Assembly (NCBI GenBank): GCA_036927565.1 | Contig: JAYESD010000010.1 | Span: 37,627,298-37,691,297 of the forward strand | Length of the DNA: 64,000 nt | Reading direction: 5' to 3' | DNA from: Tuctoria greenei | Lineage: Eukaryota > Streptophyta > Magnoliopsida > Poales > Poaceae | In this document: one piece after another, positions 35,008 through 47,633 of the stretch | Layout of the letters: each line of letters opens with the position of its first letter | Position numbering within the stretch: the first letter of the stretch is position 1 | The notes under the pieces: model-generated | Told to the model about the DNA's origin: nothing | The model's input: only the letters and a program-made list of their open reading frames with translations | Database searches by the model: none | Translations under genes and position numbers: made by a program

Positions 35008-35607
35008 CTAGGCTGCATTGGAGCCGATATGTATAGTCCTGATGGGTACTTCGTCGTTGTCGGAGGGCTGCACCCGTGGTGCAGCGGTGTAGTCGCGCTC
35101 GCACGAGCTCAATGAAGGCTGACTAGGTCCAGCATCGCCTGAGGCAGGTGCTGGGGCTGCCGCTAGTGCTTGGAGCTCCTCTAAAGCAGACATTGCTGCA
35201 GCTCGATCTCTGTAGATCTTGAGGATGTCGGAGGGAGTCAGCATCTTGAGGACGAGGTATCCATAGTGGGCTGCAACCATAAATCGGTACAAGGCTGGCC
35301 TACCGATGATGGCGTTGTAGGGGAGGTTAACCTTCGCGATGTCAAACAGGATGTTCTCTGTCCTGAAGTTATCAGGAGTCTCGAGGGTCACCAGGAGGTG
35401 GATGTTTCCGTACGGGATAATCCTCCCTTGCCCTACCCCCGAGAATTGTCTCGATGGGGCAATCTTGGACACAAGGATCTTCATCTTGTCGAAGGCCGCA
35501 CGGCTGATAAGGTTGAGGCCAGCCCCGCCATCTATCATGACGAGGTAGAACTTGATGTTAGCGATGGTGGGGGCGACGAGACGGGGCAGAAGCCCAGCTC
35601 CCGCCAT
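35008..35607 (-). pseudogene. Gypsy E aspartic protease region
   Basis: A 199-codon open frame. The motif LVMIDGGAGLNLIS near the start matches the D-[ST/G]-G active-site loop of plant Gypsy proteases (IDGG type), and YNAIIGRPALY is the conserved second motif before the linker to RT. The C-terminal third is rich in Ala, Pro and Ser. Only about 384 bp separate it from the 5' LTR, so there is no room for a normal gag. It is probably the surviving C-terminal part of a gag-pro-pol frame. Confidence 0.75.
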
Positions 35608-35991
35608 GTTCTCAGGGAAGTCGGAGGCGTAGAATCTAATCAGCCTCCATACATCTGTGATGCAGCGCCAGGGCGTGAGTGGGGTCTAGCGATGCCACAG
35701 TCCGACGCATGGTCTTGACCGAACTTCAGGACGAGGTTTCCCAAGATCCCCCACAAATGACGTGGAGTTCTTTGCAGCGCTCGTGGTCGCTGTTGAGGTC
35801 GAAGTCTTCAGCCTGGTAGATCATTTCAACAGCCCGTTAAGGCTTTTGGACCTCCATTTCCACATCTTCGCCGACCTGCAGACCAACCTTTTGCGGCTCG
35901 ATCTTGCTGCTGCACGTAGGCTTGATGCTTACCATGACGATGAAAGCGAAACCACTTTTTTGAGGAAAAATCCCCTACCTGTTGTGCCAAA

Positions 35992-37023
35992 TGTCGAAGT
36001 GTTCTTGCGACACTTCCCCCGGACCTGCTATGAGAGCAGCCCGCACAGGTTCTTGATCGACATGGCTTAGTCCTCTATCGAGGGATTGTGCGTATGAGAG
36101 TTGTGAGACTGTGGTTTTTACGTGGTTCGGGCTGCAAGAGCGTAATACCCTACTCCCCGGTGAGGTTGTATTGCTGGTTTGTAGTGTGTGAATGCATAGA
36201 TTGGGGATCCTTTGTAATGGTGGCAATCCGGTCCTTTAATAGACAAGGTCAAATGCCTTACAATTGGGGTATGTGGCCCGACAGGTGGCCTCGCGGCGAT
36301 CTTATCCTAAAGATATAAAGCTTCTCGCACAAGCCTCCTCTGACCGTGGCCTGAAGACTCGCCGTCTTACCGCCTCAGTCGCCAGTGGCCCATGCGTAGT
36401 CACTGACAGTGTCAGGGGATGTCCCGTCTGTCTGTCTTGTCACCGTAAGCTACCCACTTGGCGGAATGGGGTAGGCCTGCGGTATCTTCACTGTGATGTG
36501 ATTGGGCGCAGCGGTCCTTGATTGTTGGTGTGCTCCGTGTTATACATCGGAGGTGGATGCTTGTCTTCAATGCTTTATTAAGGCAGGGCGCACCATCCCT
36601 TAACTCATGCCCCCATCGCCCAAGGTGAGTTGCGGGACACGTGGCAGCTTCAGGGCTGGCCACTGTGGAGGAGGCCAAGCCCAGTAGCTCGAGGCACGTG
36701 GCAGCTTCGAGGCCCTTCGGGACACGTGGCAGCTCTAGAGCCCTTCTCTGCGGGAGGTGCCCAACCTGGTGCTTTGAGCCATGTGGTTGCACCGGAGCGT
36801 ACTCCCATAGTGGGGTGAGGTCCTCTCCGGCCAAACACGTGGCAGCTTTGGAGCCCGTCTCACCGGAGAAGTTGGGTCCCATCTTCGAGGTCAACGTGGC
36901 AGTGTCGGATGCTGTACTTGTGGAAAGGCGGGGTCCGATGCATTCTGGACACGTGGCACCTCCGGACGTACTTAGGTACTTTCCACCTGTGTGCGAGGGT
37001 ACCCCATATGCGGGGTACCAACA
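35992..37023 (-). repeat. Gypsy E 5' LTR
   Basis: This is the promoter-bearing LTR for E. Next to it, on the minus strand from 35991, lies TTTGGCACAACAGG, which resembles a degenerate TGGCGCC-type primer-binding site. The LTR contains five CACGTG boxes in its U3 part and a weak TATA-like sequence near 36233-36242. Confidence 0.85.
36638..36955 (-). promoter_or_regulatory. Cluster of five G-boxes (CACGTG) in E LTR U3
   Basis: CACGTG occurs at 36638, 36695, 36723, 36836 and 36950, each followed by GC and most inside acacgtggcagct-like repeats. CACGTGGC is the core of G-box and ABA-response elements bound by plant bZIP factors. For a minus-strand element these sites lie upstream of the presumed TATA (36233-36242), where enhancers are expected. 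The other LTR keeps several of them (for example near 4424, 4538 and 4652). Binding is inferred, not shown. Confidence 0.5.
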
Positions 37024-37149
37024 GATATATATAAGAGTATATTATATTTTCTCCATTGTTCGAGGGTTTCTATGGATAGTTGTAATCTCCTGTACCTCTA
37101 TATATTGTGGCATTTGGCTCTCATAATAATACAAGCATCATTCATAACA
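37024..37149 (+). repeat. Copia D 5' LTR, right part
   Basis: This continues the LTR whose first ten bases are at 3712-3721. It matches the 3' LTR at 51913-52041 along its length, including ttgtaatctc, tgtacctctat and the terminal CATAACA. The bases that follow (37150 on, tgtaatagagcca) look like a mutated initiator-Met-tRNA primer site, normally TGGTATCAGAGC. Confidence 0.8.
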
Positions 37150-37730
37150 TTGTAATAGAGCCATCTAATTAGGGTTAAAAAATTTCATGTCAGCCGCTCA
37201 TCTTTGTGGTCCCGCTTGATCCCTGTTGGTTGCTTCTCTCTGTAGCCTCGTGCGGCTGGATCCCGACGCTTGAGCAAGCTATCTTTGTCTCCTCACTTCT
37301 TCCTCTCCGTCGCTGTCCATGGGCCTTAATCCTAGTGCCGTCTCGCGGTGCTGCCACCCACGATCCTCACCGCCGGTTAACGAATCTGGCCGCAATGTCA
37401 TCTCTTGATTTGTTGTCGTGTGAGTACCCCAGCTTGTTGCCACGTTGATCTTGTGTGTTGCTGACTCAGTACCATGGTTGGTCGCCGCACACCCAGATAT
37501 CATCTTTCGTCTCCATCGCCATTGGTCATATCTGATTCCCTATATGTCGTCACCACTCTGTCCAGGCTCGGTTCAACCCGTGAGTCCAAAGGCTGCTAGG
37601 GTTACGGTTTGGTGGTAAAAAAACTGCAGCTTTCACCACTTATTCTCTTGCGCTCTCATCGTCATCTGTCGTTGCATATTTTGTGCTCTCGCCATCACTT
37701 GTTGTCTGATCAGAATGACTTTTTCTTCGA
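37150..37730 (+). other. Copia D leader (noncoding)
   Basis: The region between the primer-binding-site-like sequence and the first gag-like frame is GC-rich, pyrimidine-rich and without a convincing gene. Its position matches the untranslated leader of D. Confidence 0.5.
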
Positions 37731-38889
37731 GTGGGCTTCCAATGTTTCATTGTCTGGTGCTTTTCAATGACACCAACTATCGCGACGAGGTTCCCCACAT
37801 GCATCTACATATGTGTGATCTGTGTCTTTAGGAGTTCCTCACAAGTGGTCTCAAATACCCGCCTTGTCCTGCTGCTCCTTCACAACCTTTCATTCCTGAG
37901 AAGGCTAATGATGATGAGAAGAAGAAGTTACTTGAAAACTATGAGACTTGTTGGCTTCTTATGAGTCTCAGTTCAGTGTGTATACGATGTGGTTTGATGA
38001 GGATGCTCAGGCAGGTGGTATTCTTGCTGCTAGTATGGAGGATCGTCTGGCTGCTGATATAGTGGAGTTTGAGCATGCACATCAGATGTGAGCTTTTCTG
38101 TGTCACCGCTATGAGCCTACTGGTCAGTCTACCTATCTTTTTGCTATTCGTCAAGAGCAGCTTTTACGACAGGAAGATGCCACAATGGACAATTTCTTCA
38201 CTCAGAGTTTTGCTATTTGGCGTCAGCTTGACACTTTTTGTCCTCGGTTGTGATTGGATACATGTACGTCTTGTCAAAGATAGAAGGATGCACTTGAGCT
38301 TTGTCGTACATATTACTTCTTAACTCGGCTTCGTGATGGATTAGAGCCTCTTCGTGCTCAGTTGCTTGCTCTTCGCCCTTGTGTCTCTCTTATGGAGGCT
38401 CCAGCCAGCGTTCATAATTTGGAGACCTATCTTCGTGCTGCTGGTCTGCTACAATCTTCTTCAGTATTAGCTGCTCGTTCCTCGGCTCCTCGTCACACTG
38501 TTACTTCATTGACAGTACCTTCTTCAGTCGCTTCTCCTTCTGCATCTGGGGGTGTGGTGGTCTTCACTGTGACTACTGTGGTAAAGATGGGCATGAGGAG
38601 GCATGCTGTTTCAGAAAGAGAAAGGCCCAGGCTCGCAGCTCTTCATAGGGTGCTAGTGGTGCTGGTACTGGAGGCTCTTAGGGGGTTTTCTACTACAGAT
38701 GCACAGATGCTCATGCTTCTTCATTGCCTTATTGGCTCTAGACCATCAGGAGCAACTGGTTTTGTGACTCAACCTTCTGGTTCTGCTACTGCTTCTAAAT
38801 CTTCCACTGATGGACCACCTCTCACTTCTGCTCCAGGTACTCGTCCATGGATTCTTGATTCTAGTGCCTCGTTCCATATGACTCCTTAA
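37731..38889 (+). pseudogene. Copia D gag and protease remnants
   Basis: Gag-like sequence begins around 37731-37900 (HMHLHMCDLC, then EKANDDEKKKLLENYE) and is broken by stops and frameshifts. The 38362-38889 frame covers the end of gag and the protease, ending in WILDSSASFHMTP. Copia aspartic proteases carry D-S-G here, so the glycine is replaced by serine in this copy. A gag CCHC zinc knuckle is not cleanly readable. The structural protein and protease are not functional as they stand. Confidence 0.65.
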
Positions 38890-39033
38890 CATACCAGTCT
38901 GTCTCCTTTAAGTTCCTCCTCTTGTTCTCTTATTGTTCATACTGCTGATGGATCCCCTCTTTTGTTGTGTGACACACACTCATTTATCTGACTTTTTTCA
39001 TGTTCTCTATGTCTCTTATGTTCCTGGTCTGGA

Positions 39034-39272
39034 AATGCAGCTTATATCTGTTGGTTAGCTAACTGATAACGACTATTGAATGCTTCTTCATCCTGATTTT
39101 TGTTATGTTCAGGATCATTGCACGGGTTATCTAGTTGGCACTGGCCCCCATCGTTATGACTTACAGCGTCTTTGGGAACTTGACTGGCTTCATCTTCCTT
39201 CCCCGTTGCCCTGCTAGTCTTGGTGGCTCCAAGTTACCTGCTTCGTCCACCTCATCATTTGCTCATCGGCAC
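39034..39272 (+). pseudogene. Copia D pre-integrase segment, left of C insertion
   Basis: A frame with several stops encodes LVGTGPHRYDLQRLWELDW, typical of the stretch before the GAG-pre-integrase domain. It stops at 39272, the last base of the left GGCAC TSD of element C, and resumes at 49406, where HHSLGYLCGSRLS follows. The rejoining of this domain across C is direct evidence for the nesting. Confidence 0.7.
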
Positions 39273-41061
39273 TGTAGGATCGAAGATCACGTGAAAAGCT
39301 ACCAGAGGGGGGGTGAATGGTATATTTAAAAAAATCTTACGCGGCGGAAACAATTAAATCCCAACCCCTTTGGTAGAAAAACGATCTGTTAAAGAAATCA
39401 TGTGTGAGACTAATCTAAACGTGTTTCACCGTGAAAAATTATATATATAATAGAGAATCAAGTCATGAAGAAAACACAAGAAGAATCACTCAAATCCGTC
39501 GAGAGAAACTCATGTTATGATCGAAAGATCGAACAAAAGTCAATCTGTCCTACCCGAGAAAAACAGTTTTGTAACGCTGCAAAGAAACTCGTGTAGATCA
39601 GAAACTACAAATCCAATGACCGTGAAATTTTGAAAGATGATAGATAATCAAGTTGTGAATACAACCCAAAAGAATCACGTCAATTGGATTTGTAAAACTC
39701 GAGTTTTGATAAAACCACCGACGAAAGGTAGTGCTGTCCAGAAACTCGACGAGTAAAACTTGTTTGGAACAAGTCGGACGAACAAGGCACAAAAGTTCCT
39801 TCAAACTACGAATTTTATTCAATAGAACACAAGAGGAACAGCCCCAAAGTCGTGCGCCACGAGCTCTGGCCTCCCTTGCTTATATAACCAGCCCTTAGGC
39901 CAACCCAATCTCAACTAGGACTCTAATCCTACTCAAATCATGAATCGAAACTTTCCATAACTGATTAGGACTATTCTATACGCAGATAGAAGCAATCGTA
40001 AGACTTCCAAACACCTTAGGAACGTATCCCACATTCCTAAAACAACTCAAATTCGTGACCCACACGAAATCCTATCATAACCTACTCGATACTTTCCATA
40101 TCAAGCCATAACCGACTCCGCTACAGCCGAAGTCATCAACCGATACGATCCGATCTTTCCAACCAAATCTTCCCATCTATAAACCATCTTCAGAACCATG
40201 TTGCCACAACATGCACCGCATGCATACGTGTAAACACCTTCCTTCGACGTCCAGTAACCTTCATATGCACTGTCCTTGACTCAATCATCCTGCGCGACCT
40301 CCTGAGCCGCTCAACCACAATTCCTCCTGAATTTGGTTGTTGGAACCTCATCTCCTTCCTGAGACTAGTCCAAAGGATCCTATCACCAGCCATGACTTGA
40401 ACTCAAGCAACATCTGCACATGAACAAACGACCAATCCGTACGAGCCCAAGTCTGCAACTTGACTAAAGTCAGTTCCAAACACAACACCTTACGTGAGCA
40501 CCTCACATAAGCATGTTGCAAAGCATAGCACGATATCAGCCATATCAACCAAAATGCACCAAAAACATAGTAAAATAATACTAAGCAAACTTTCCAACAA
40601 TGTAAAGCAAGTTCGAAACATTTCACATTAAAAGCTGGAACATTGCGATCAAGCTCCGAACCTTGCCAAAGCCAACCGAAGCTTGAGCCGGAGCTTACCA
40701 AAGCTAGTACAGCCTAGCGCTGGAGCTTACCAAAGCTAGTACAACCTAGTGCCGGAGCTTACCAAAGCTAGTCGGACCTAGCACTGGAGCTAACCAAAAC
40801 TAGCCGAAACTAGTCATCCCAAAAGTCGGAGCTAGAAAAACATGTCGAAGCTAACCAACATAAGTCGGACCTAGCAAAACATATCGGAGTTTAATAAAGA
40901 CATGCCGAAGCTATCAAAGACATGTCGGAGCTAAAGACAAAGCTCACCGGAGCTAGAGTCGGACCTTGCTAAAAAGATATTATGGCAGCATTCAAAACTT
41001 TTATTGTCAAAACCAATGTATTTAGTACAAGCCAATGTATTCAGCACACATAGGTCTCACA
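39273..41061 (-). repeat. Element C 3' LTR (1789 bp)
   Basis: Plus-strand ends TGTAGGATCG...GGTCTCACA are the reverse complement of element A's LTR termini. TATATAAG lies at 39879-39886 (minus strand). Confidence 0.85.
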
Positions 41062-42081
41062 ATCTCCCCCTTGATGAATGCATTGGCAACACCACTTAAA
41101 ATCCGAACATTGGCTTACTCTCATTAAAAGTTTTGAAAACAATTTCTCCCCCTTTGTAAAACAGAAATAAAATGAGAAAAAAATTGTCCCCCTGAGAAGA
41201 ATCGTGCCAAAAACAATTGTGAATATGTGCAATGTGTAATCAATGTCTCCCCCTTGCATATTTGTTTTTTTAAAAAATTCACATATTATCTCTCCCCCTT
41301 TGACAATGTATTCAGTAAGGTTTATAAGACAAATTTTAATTGTTATGAGCATATTATAACATATACATATAAAACAAAGCTCATTCAAGTCATACTATCA
41401 AGTAACTTACACTATCACATCAATGAGATACATAAAGTAGTGTAAGCCATGCTAGAGATCAAATGTAATTTTCAATTTAAACAAGTCATGATCTCACAAA
41501 CTTAACTATTTCAAAACCTGAAAGCATGACACTTGTTGCTGCATTTTATTATTTTTTAAAGCAAAAATTTAGATCATATGATATTTGCAAGAGATTATAT
41601 GCGCATCTGCCTTATTCTAACCAACCAAGCCAAGCCTATGTCATTTGACAATCAGAAGCTTAAGGTCATGGTTTTAGTCATACACAACTTCTTCCAAGTT
41701 CATATCTAAGTGCAATGATAAGCCATCTCAAAAGAAGAAGTGTGATGCATGCATATTCTCTTGCTCTTTTCTCAATTTATATGTGTTCATAAAAACTCAA
41801 CATGTGAGTTGATTACTTGATTAATTCTTTATGATTAAAAACACTTGTGAGCATGCAACAAGTTCAAAACAGCAAGAAAGTTCAACCATGACCAGATTTA
41901 GTGTAAGTAATTATTCCAATTACTAGTCATGGCAAAAACTACAAAATGTATAACATGAGTAATGTAGTAAGAACTTTCAGCATGTAAAAGGAATCACAAA
42001 GTCATATATGTATGAAATACTATGCTCATATTATTTTAGTTCAGATTCACGGATAGACTTCCCAATTTTCAAAATTCCCCC
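41062..42081 (-). other. Element C 3' noncoding region with multiple polypurine tracts
   Basis: Five C-rich tracts on the plus strand (G-rich on the coding strand), near 41062, 41142, 41187, 41243 and 41290, mirror those of element A. The one at 41062 abuts the LTR and is the likely priming tract. No gene seen. Confidence 0.7.
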
Positions 42082-43565
42082 TCAATTTAAGCCATGAGGA
42101 TGCATAACCCCTATTTCACTACGAATGTAACAAAAACGAGTGAAATCCAAAGGTTTTGTAAAAATGTCAACCAACTGTTGTTCGGTATCTACATGGTGAA
42201 GCACAATGTTTCCTTTTTCAACATTATCACGGAGAAAGTGATACCTAATGTCAATGTGCTTAGTTCTAGAATGTTGCACGGGGTTTTTAGCAATGCAAAT
42301 GGCACTAGTGTTATCACAAAAAAGTGGAACACTATCTAGATCAACCCCATAGTCCTTAAGTGTTTGAACAATCCAAAGAATTTGTGAACAAGCGCTAACA
42401 GCAGCTACATATTCAGATTCGGCTGTGGATTGTGCAACTGAGTTTTGTTTTCTAGAGGACCAAGCAACAAGTGAATTACCAAGAAAATGACAAGCACCCG
42501 AAGTACTTATCCTATCAATCCTACAACCCCCAAAATCAGCATTGGAATAAGCTTTCAAAGTAACGGTTGAGGAACAAGAAAGAAAAATGCCAAATTCTTG
42601 AGTTCAATGTAAGTACCTGAGAATCCTTTTGACGGCTTGACGATGTGAAGCACGTGGGGAGGCTTGAAAACATGCACAAAGACATACGCTGAATTGAATG
42701 TCCGGTCTTGATGCCGTGAGGTACAAAAGTGATCCGATCATGCTTCTATATTCTTTTTGATCCACGGGTTCACCATCTTCATCAAGTTCAAGTTTTGTTG
42801 TTGTTCCCATTGGTTTCCGAAGAGGCTTGGTTTTGTCCATGTTGAAGCGCCTTAGGAGGTCTTTTGTATACTTCGCTTGATGCACAAAGGTACCCTCCTT
42901 GGTTTGCTTGATTTGCAGCCCCAAAAAGTACGTGAGTTCTCCCATCATACTCATCTCAAATTTTGAACTCATCGTAGCTGAAAATTTGGACACAAGATCA
43001 TGAGAAGCACAACCAAAGATAATATCATCCACATACACTTGAACGAATAATGAGTCATTGCCATGTTTAAGCACAAAAAGAGTTTTATCAACCTTGCCCA
43101 TAGTAAACCCCTTTTCAAGTAAGAATGTTTTTAACCTATCATACCATGCTCTAGGGGCTTGTTTGAGACCGTACAAGGCTTTGGACAGTTTGTAAACATG
43201 ATTAGGAAAATCTGAATTTTCAAAATCCGGTGGTTTTTGACATAAACCTCCTCATCTATGTAGCCATTAAGAAAAGCACTTTTAACGTCCGTTTGATATA
43301 GCTTAAAATCTTTAGATGCAGCAAAAGCTAACAAAATTCTTATGGATTCTAATCTAGCAACAGGAGCAAAAGTTTCATCAAAATCTAGACCTTCAACTTG
43401 AGTGAAACCTTGAGCAACCAACCTAGCCTTATTCCTAACCACAACCCCATCCTCACTTTGTTTATCTTTAAAAACCCATTTAGTTCCAATTAAAGTGTGA
43501 CCTTGAGGAGGAAGTACAAGTTTCCAAACATTATTTCTTTCAAAATTTTCTAACGCTTCTTGCAT
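42082..43565 (-). pseudogene. Element C reverse transcriptase and RNase H
   Basis: Starts in the 43565-43131 frame (NNVWKLVLPPQG, KWVFKDKQ, LDFDETFAPVARLESIRILLAFA) and, after a frameshift near 43240, continues in 43176-42604 with YGLKQAPRAWYDRL and the intact catalytic VYVDDIIFG (Tyr codon 43035-43033). RNase H is 42558-42082 (AYSNADFGG, LFCDNTSAICIAKNPVQHSRTKHIDIRYHFL), separated by a stop near 42600. The C-terminus ends GVMHPHGLN. Confidence 0.85.
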
Positions 43566-45313
43566 GGCAATAATCCAAGATTCATTAGTGAGTGCGTGTG
43601 ATATATCTTTGGGTTCAAAAGAAGCAACAAAAGCAGAATGAGCATGAGAGTTTGGATCGCAAAACCTGGACCGTGTAACTCATTCGTGCAAGCTTCCAAT
43701 AATCTGTTGTGGAGGATGAATTTTGAGAATCCAGAGGGGGTTGACACTTCACAAGCTTCTTCTTCTTCATGTTCATCACAAATCGATGAGCTTGTGACTT
43801 GAGGAGGATCTGGACCAGTGATGGAGGTCGTTGGTGCTGGCTGTGAATCAAATTCAGGAGCTCGAACAATGTCATTAGCTATTGAATTTTCGGGCAGCAG
43901 CTTCACCTCTTCCTCATCTTTAACGAAAATGCTCTCCCCCTGCGGATATGGATATGGACCTACAATGTTTGAGCTAGTACCTGGGATATATTCATCAAAA
44001 GACACTTCACAAGTCTCCACAAATTTGTTAGTGTCAAGTAAAAACACACAGTAGCCTCTAGTATGAGATGGATAACCAAGAAACATGCCATCAATGGATC
44101 TAGTTTCAAATTTATCAAAATTACCATGTTTCTTAACAAAGCATTTGCAACCAAAGAACTGAAAGTGTGTAACACTAGGCCTATGTCCAAACTGGAGCTC
44201 ATATGGTGTTTTACCTAGCTTAGCGCGCAAGAAAACACGATTTGAGACATAACAAGCGGTTGCAATCGCATCAGCCCAAAATTTCCTAGGAGTTTGATAT
44301 TCATCAAGCATAGTCCTAGCCATTTCATCTAAGGTTCTGTTTTTTCTTTCTACAACAACATTTTGTTGAGGTACATATGGTAAAGAAAATTGATGATCTA
44401 TTCCATTTTCAGCACAAAAGTGATCAAAAGATTGATTTTTAAATTCAGTTTCGTTATCACTTCTAATTGCTTTTAAAGATCCTGGGTGATCAATTGATAA
44501 TCTATGAAATAAAGTTCTAAAGTGACTAAAAGCTTCATTCTTAGACGCCATAAAGTAAACCCAAGAGTATCTGGAATAATCATCAACAATAACAAGAACA
44601 TATCATTTACCTCTGAAGGATTGAACACGTGAAGGTCCTACGGTGTCAAGGTGCAAAAGTTGACCCGGTTCAGTTGTCATGATCACTGTGAGAGGAGTAT
44701 GTGAACCTGCAACCATCTTAGCATGTCTACAAGAAGAGCACACAATTTCTTTGTCCCCTTTAAGCTTAGGCAGCCCACGTATGCGATCAAGAGCACTAAC
44801 ACGCGTTAGGTGATCAAAGCCTATGTGACCAAGTCTACGATGCCAAAAATATAAGTCCTTTGAATCATTAGCAACTAGACACCTATGCTTAGAGGAAGAC
44901 ATATCAAAATCAGCTTTAAAAACTCTTCCAAACCGAGACATGTTAAAAATAAGCTCACTATTTGAACTACAACTTTGCAGCAGTTTTTATTGAAAATAAT
45001 TTCCAGATTTTCATCTAGCAATTGTGAAATCAGAAAGCAAGTTGTATTTCAAATTTTTGACAAGTGTCACATCCTTCAAAGTGTAGTGATCATTTACTCT
45101 TACTGAACCCTTAGCAATAATAGGAGTTGAAGAATTATCGGTAAAAGTAACATTCTCTACACATGACACAAAAGAGAGGGAGGAGAACCAATCTTTGTTA
45201 CCGGTCATGTGGCGTGAGCAACCTGAATCCACAATCCAAATGTTCTCCTTCCTCAAACGTGTAACATATATAGAAGCACAATACGTCGATGACTCAATAC
45301 TGGGGTTAGTCAA
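43550..45313 (-). pseudogene. Element C protease and integrase
   Basis: 45313-45011 holds WIVDSGCSRHMTG. 44941-44603 holds the pre-integrase block (FWHRRLGHIGFDHL, CSSCRHAKM). 44551-43550 is the integrase (AIRSDNETEF, PYVPQQNVVVERKNRTLDEMARTML). These frames are in the same phase and are separated by stops. The usual PQQNGVVERKN has Val for Gly here. The C-terminal Pro/Asp-rich linker leads to RT. Confidence 0.83.
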
Positions 45314-45496
45314 AAAGGCATTTAGGTATCCAGTACTGAGTCACACGACGTGCAGCAGGAAAAACACGCGAAAGTTGAGATAAAACAGCAGGTTTATGAG
45401 TCAAAGTTTGAGGTTTTTTATTCTTAACTAGTGACCTATAAGGTGTTACTTGTGTAGCACAAAAATCAGTAGCTCTGAAGGCAAAAACAGAAGGTC

Positions 45497-47571
45497 CTAA
45501 GGTAAACTTTGAATGTTTTGACTCATAACAGCAGGTTGCATGTTCCTGGCATTCGATTTAATATGTGCAGCAAATTTTGCATTAAAGTTATGAGATCTAG
45601 CAATCATTCTTTCTCTTTTCTGTTGTTTAGCTAGTCTATAACAAAAATCTATGACATGACCATCTCTACCATAGTAGGTACAATGAAATTTAACATTGTG
45701 TTCATGTCTAGAAGCAGGCAATATTTTTATTTGAAATCGAATGAGACAACACTACTGCAGATTTGAAAACCACTTCTTTTTGTTTAGTAACTGTTTGAAT
45801 CAAACCACTTCCTAATGACTTTACAATTTTAGGTGGATGTGCCTTAGCATGAGCATGAGAATCCAAACCGAAACCATTTTTATCATTGCAAGACTTGGAA
45901 GAATTCAGCAGCAAGTTTAGGTTCTTATTCCCGTTACAAAACCGATCTAATGTTCTATGCATGTTATCAAGTTTATTGGACAGATCAAGGCAATTTTCAC
46001 ATGAAGTTTTTCCTTTTAATTTGCAATTGGAACAATATTTAAGTTCATGAGAACGTAAAGCATTATTCAATATTGAAATTTTATTCATAGCATCTTTTAG
46101 TTTCTTTTCAAGATCATCACAACTAGAACAATGCAAATTAATTATAGAACAAGAAGCATCTTTTAAGTTTCTAATGTCAAGTGCAGCAAGCTTTTTGTTC
46201 TTTTCAATTTCAAGTTAAGTCTATCTAGAGTAGAGGAATGTGCAGTTCTTAATGTGGACAATTGTTCATAGATTAAATCACACGAGGGACAAGAATCATC
46301 ACTAGGAATCAAGGTTTTCAAATGGTTGATTTCAAATTCTAGTGATTCAATTTTCGCAGCATTATCCCTAAGCTTTTTGTCCTTTTTCTTAACAATAATA
46401 GTTGCACGAGAAATTGCATCACACATTTCATTACAGGTAGAACATACCTCATCGTCGTCACTATTGTGTTCTGCATCCTCCTGACTTGATCTTGATCTTG
46501 TTTTGCCTGCCATGAAGCATAAGTTGGCCAGATCGTCACCATCTTCATCACTTTCAAAGTCCACATCGCTTGAACCGAGCTCTTGAAGTGCAGTGATGAA
46601 GCTGTTAATCATCTTGCGTCCTATGGTACCCTTCTTTTTCTTGTTGGGGTTCCAGAGGTGGTCTTGACCTTGTTCTGTTTTTCTTCACGGGTAGTAGGAC
46701 CTGAAAGGTTAGGGCATTTTGTACGAAAGTGTCCTGTCTTACCACATTCAAAACAGCGTTGAGGTCCGGAGCTTCCTCTCCTTCTAGTTCTCACATTTTG
46801 CAATGCTTTTGAGAACCTAGTAGAGATTAGTGCTAACTCCTCTTCTGGAAATTCCTCGATCTGCTCCAGGGTTAGTGAGGACAACAAAGCAAGAGTATTG
46901 CAAGATGATGATTGGCCAGAGCTAGGCATATCACGTTGTGAGACAAATGCAATAGACTTATTTGGGTTCTTACGTGATAAGATGTCAATTTCATGAGTTT
47001 TGAGTTTAGAGTAAAGTACATCTAAAGTAAGTGTACTCATGATAGTAGATTCACGGATAGATGTAACTTTCATCTCCCATATTGACATGTCTAATGCACT
47101 AAGAAGTTGCCTAGCATTTTCAGCATCAGAAAAATTAACATTCACACTATGCAAGTTATTGAGAATTTTGTTAAAGCGAGCAAAGAGATCATCTATGGAC
47201 TCACCGGGTTGCATCTCGAAGCGCATGTATTCTTTCTTGAACATGTCTTGCCTTACCTCCTTGATCGTGTTGGATCCTTCGTGATAGTCACAAAGTGCTC
47301 TCCATACATCGTATGTCAATCTTAGATGTGCAACACGGTCGAAGTCGCTTTGAGTGAGTCCTTGGATGATCAAGTTTCGGACTTTGTTGTTGTTGTCGAC
47401 GTCCCATAGGTTTGTAGCCGTAACTTTATCGTTTGGTGGCACTTCGTAAGTCTTGTACACCTTCTCCCATATTGCGAAGCCTTGTGCCTAGATGAAAGCC
47501 TCCATGCGTGCCTTCCAAACCTGAAAATCAATACCAGCAAACACACAAGGTTTGGTGGAGTATTTCTCCAT
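45497..47571 (-). pseudogene. Element C gag
   Basis: The ATG at 47571-47569 opens MEKYSTKPCVFAGIDFQVW; a TAG at 47490-47488 interrupts it soon after (element A has CAG there). The frame to 46621 includes CFECGKTGHFRTKC (CCHC knuckle), then shifts to 46612-46163 and 46136-45708 for the acidic coiled coil, and 45721-45497 for the second knuckle CTYYGRDGHVIDFC, whose second Cys is Tyr. Confidence 0.82.
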
Positions 47572-47633
47572 GATGATTAGTCAAAAACACGTGCAAATCA
47601 CAATCATTAGAGCACTGTGGCTCCGATACCAAT

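Larger units (their letters stand above)
31743..35991 (-). other. Gypsy E pol region as a unit; gag absent
   Basis: Read from the 5' LTR, the protease frame starts only 384 bp into the element. The intervening bases (35608-35991) show no capsid-like domain and no CCHC knuckle. A complete Gypsy element of this kind would have well over 1 kb of gag here. The copy therefore lost gag, or descends from a gag-less lineage. Confidence 0.5.
3722..37023 (-). mobile_element. Gypsy (Ty3) LTR retrotransposon E, minus strand
   Basis: Two similar LTRs of about 1.0 kb (3722-4725 and 35992-37023) run tgtcgaagtg...gggtaccgaca on the plus strand. Between them the pol domains lie on the minus strand in Gypsy order: protease, RT, RNase H, integrase (35607 down to 31743). 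The flanking 5-mers are GAGAT and GATAT, an imperfect TSD. Without its nested insert (A plus B, 21.2 kb) E is about 12 kb. Downstream of integrase it carries a 70-bp tandem array and a long ORF of opposite strand. An extra antisense ORF is known in Tat/Grande-type grass Gypsy elements, so I infer that lineage. Confidence 0.85.

Noticed and set aside
36412..36894. 160-codon minus-strand ORF and its plus-strand counterpart
   Set aside because: Lies inside Gypsy E's LTR, includes the G-box repeats, and is not matched by a conserved frame in the other LTR.
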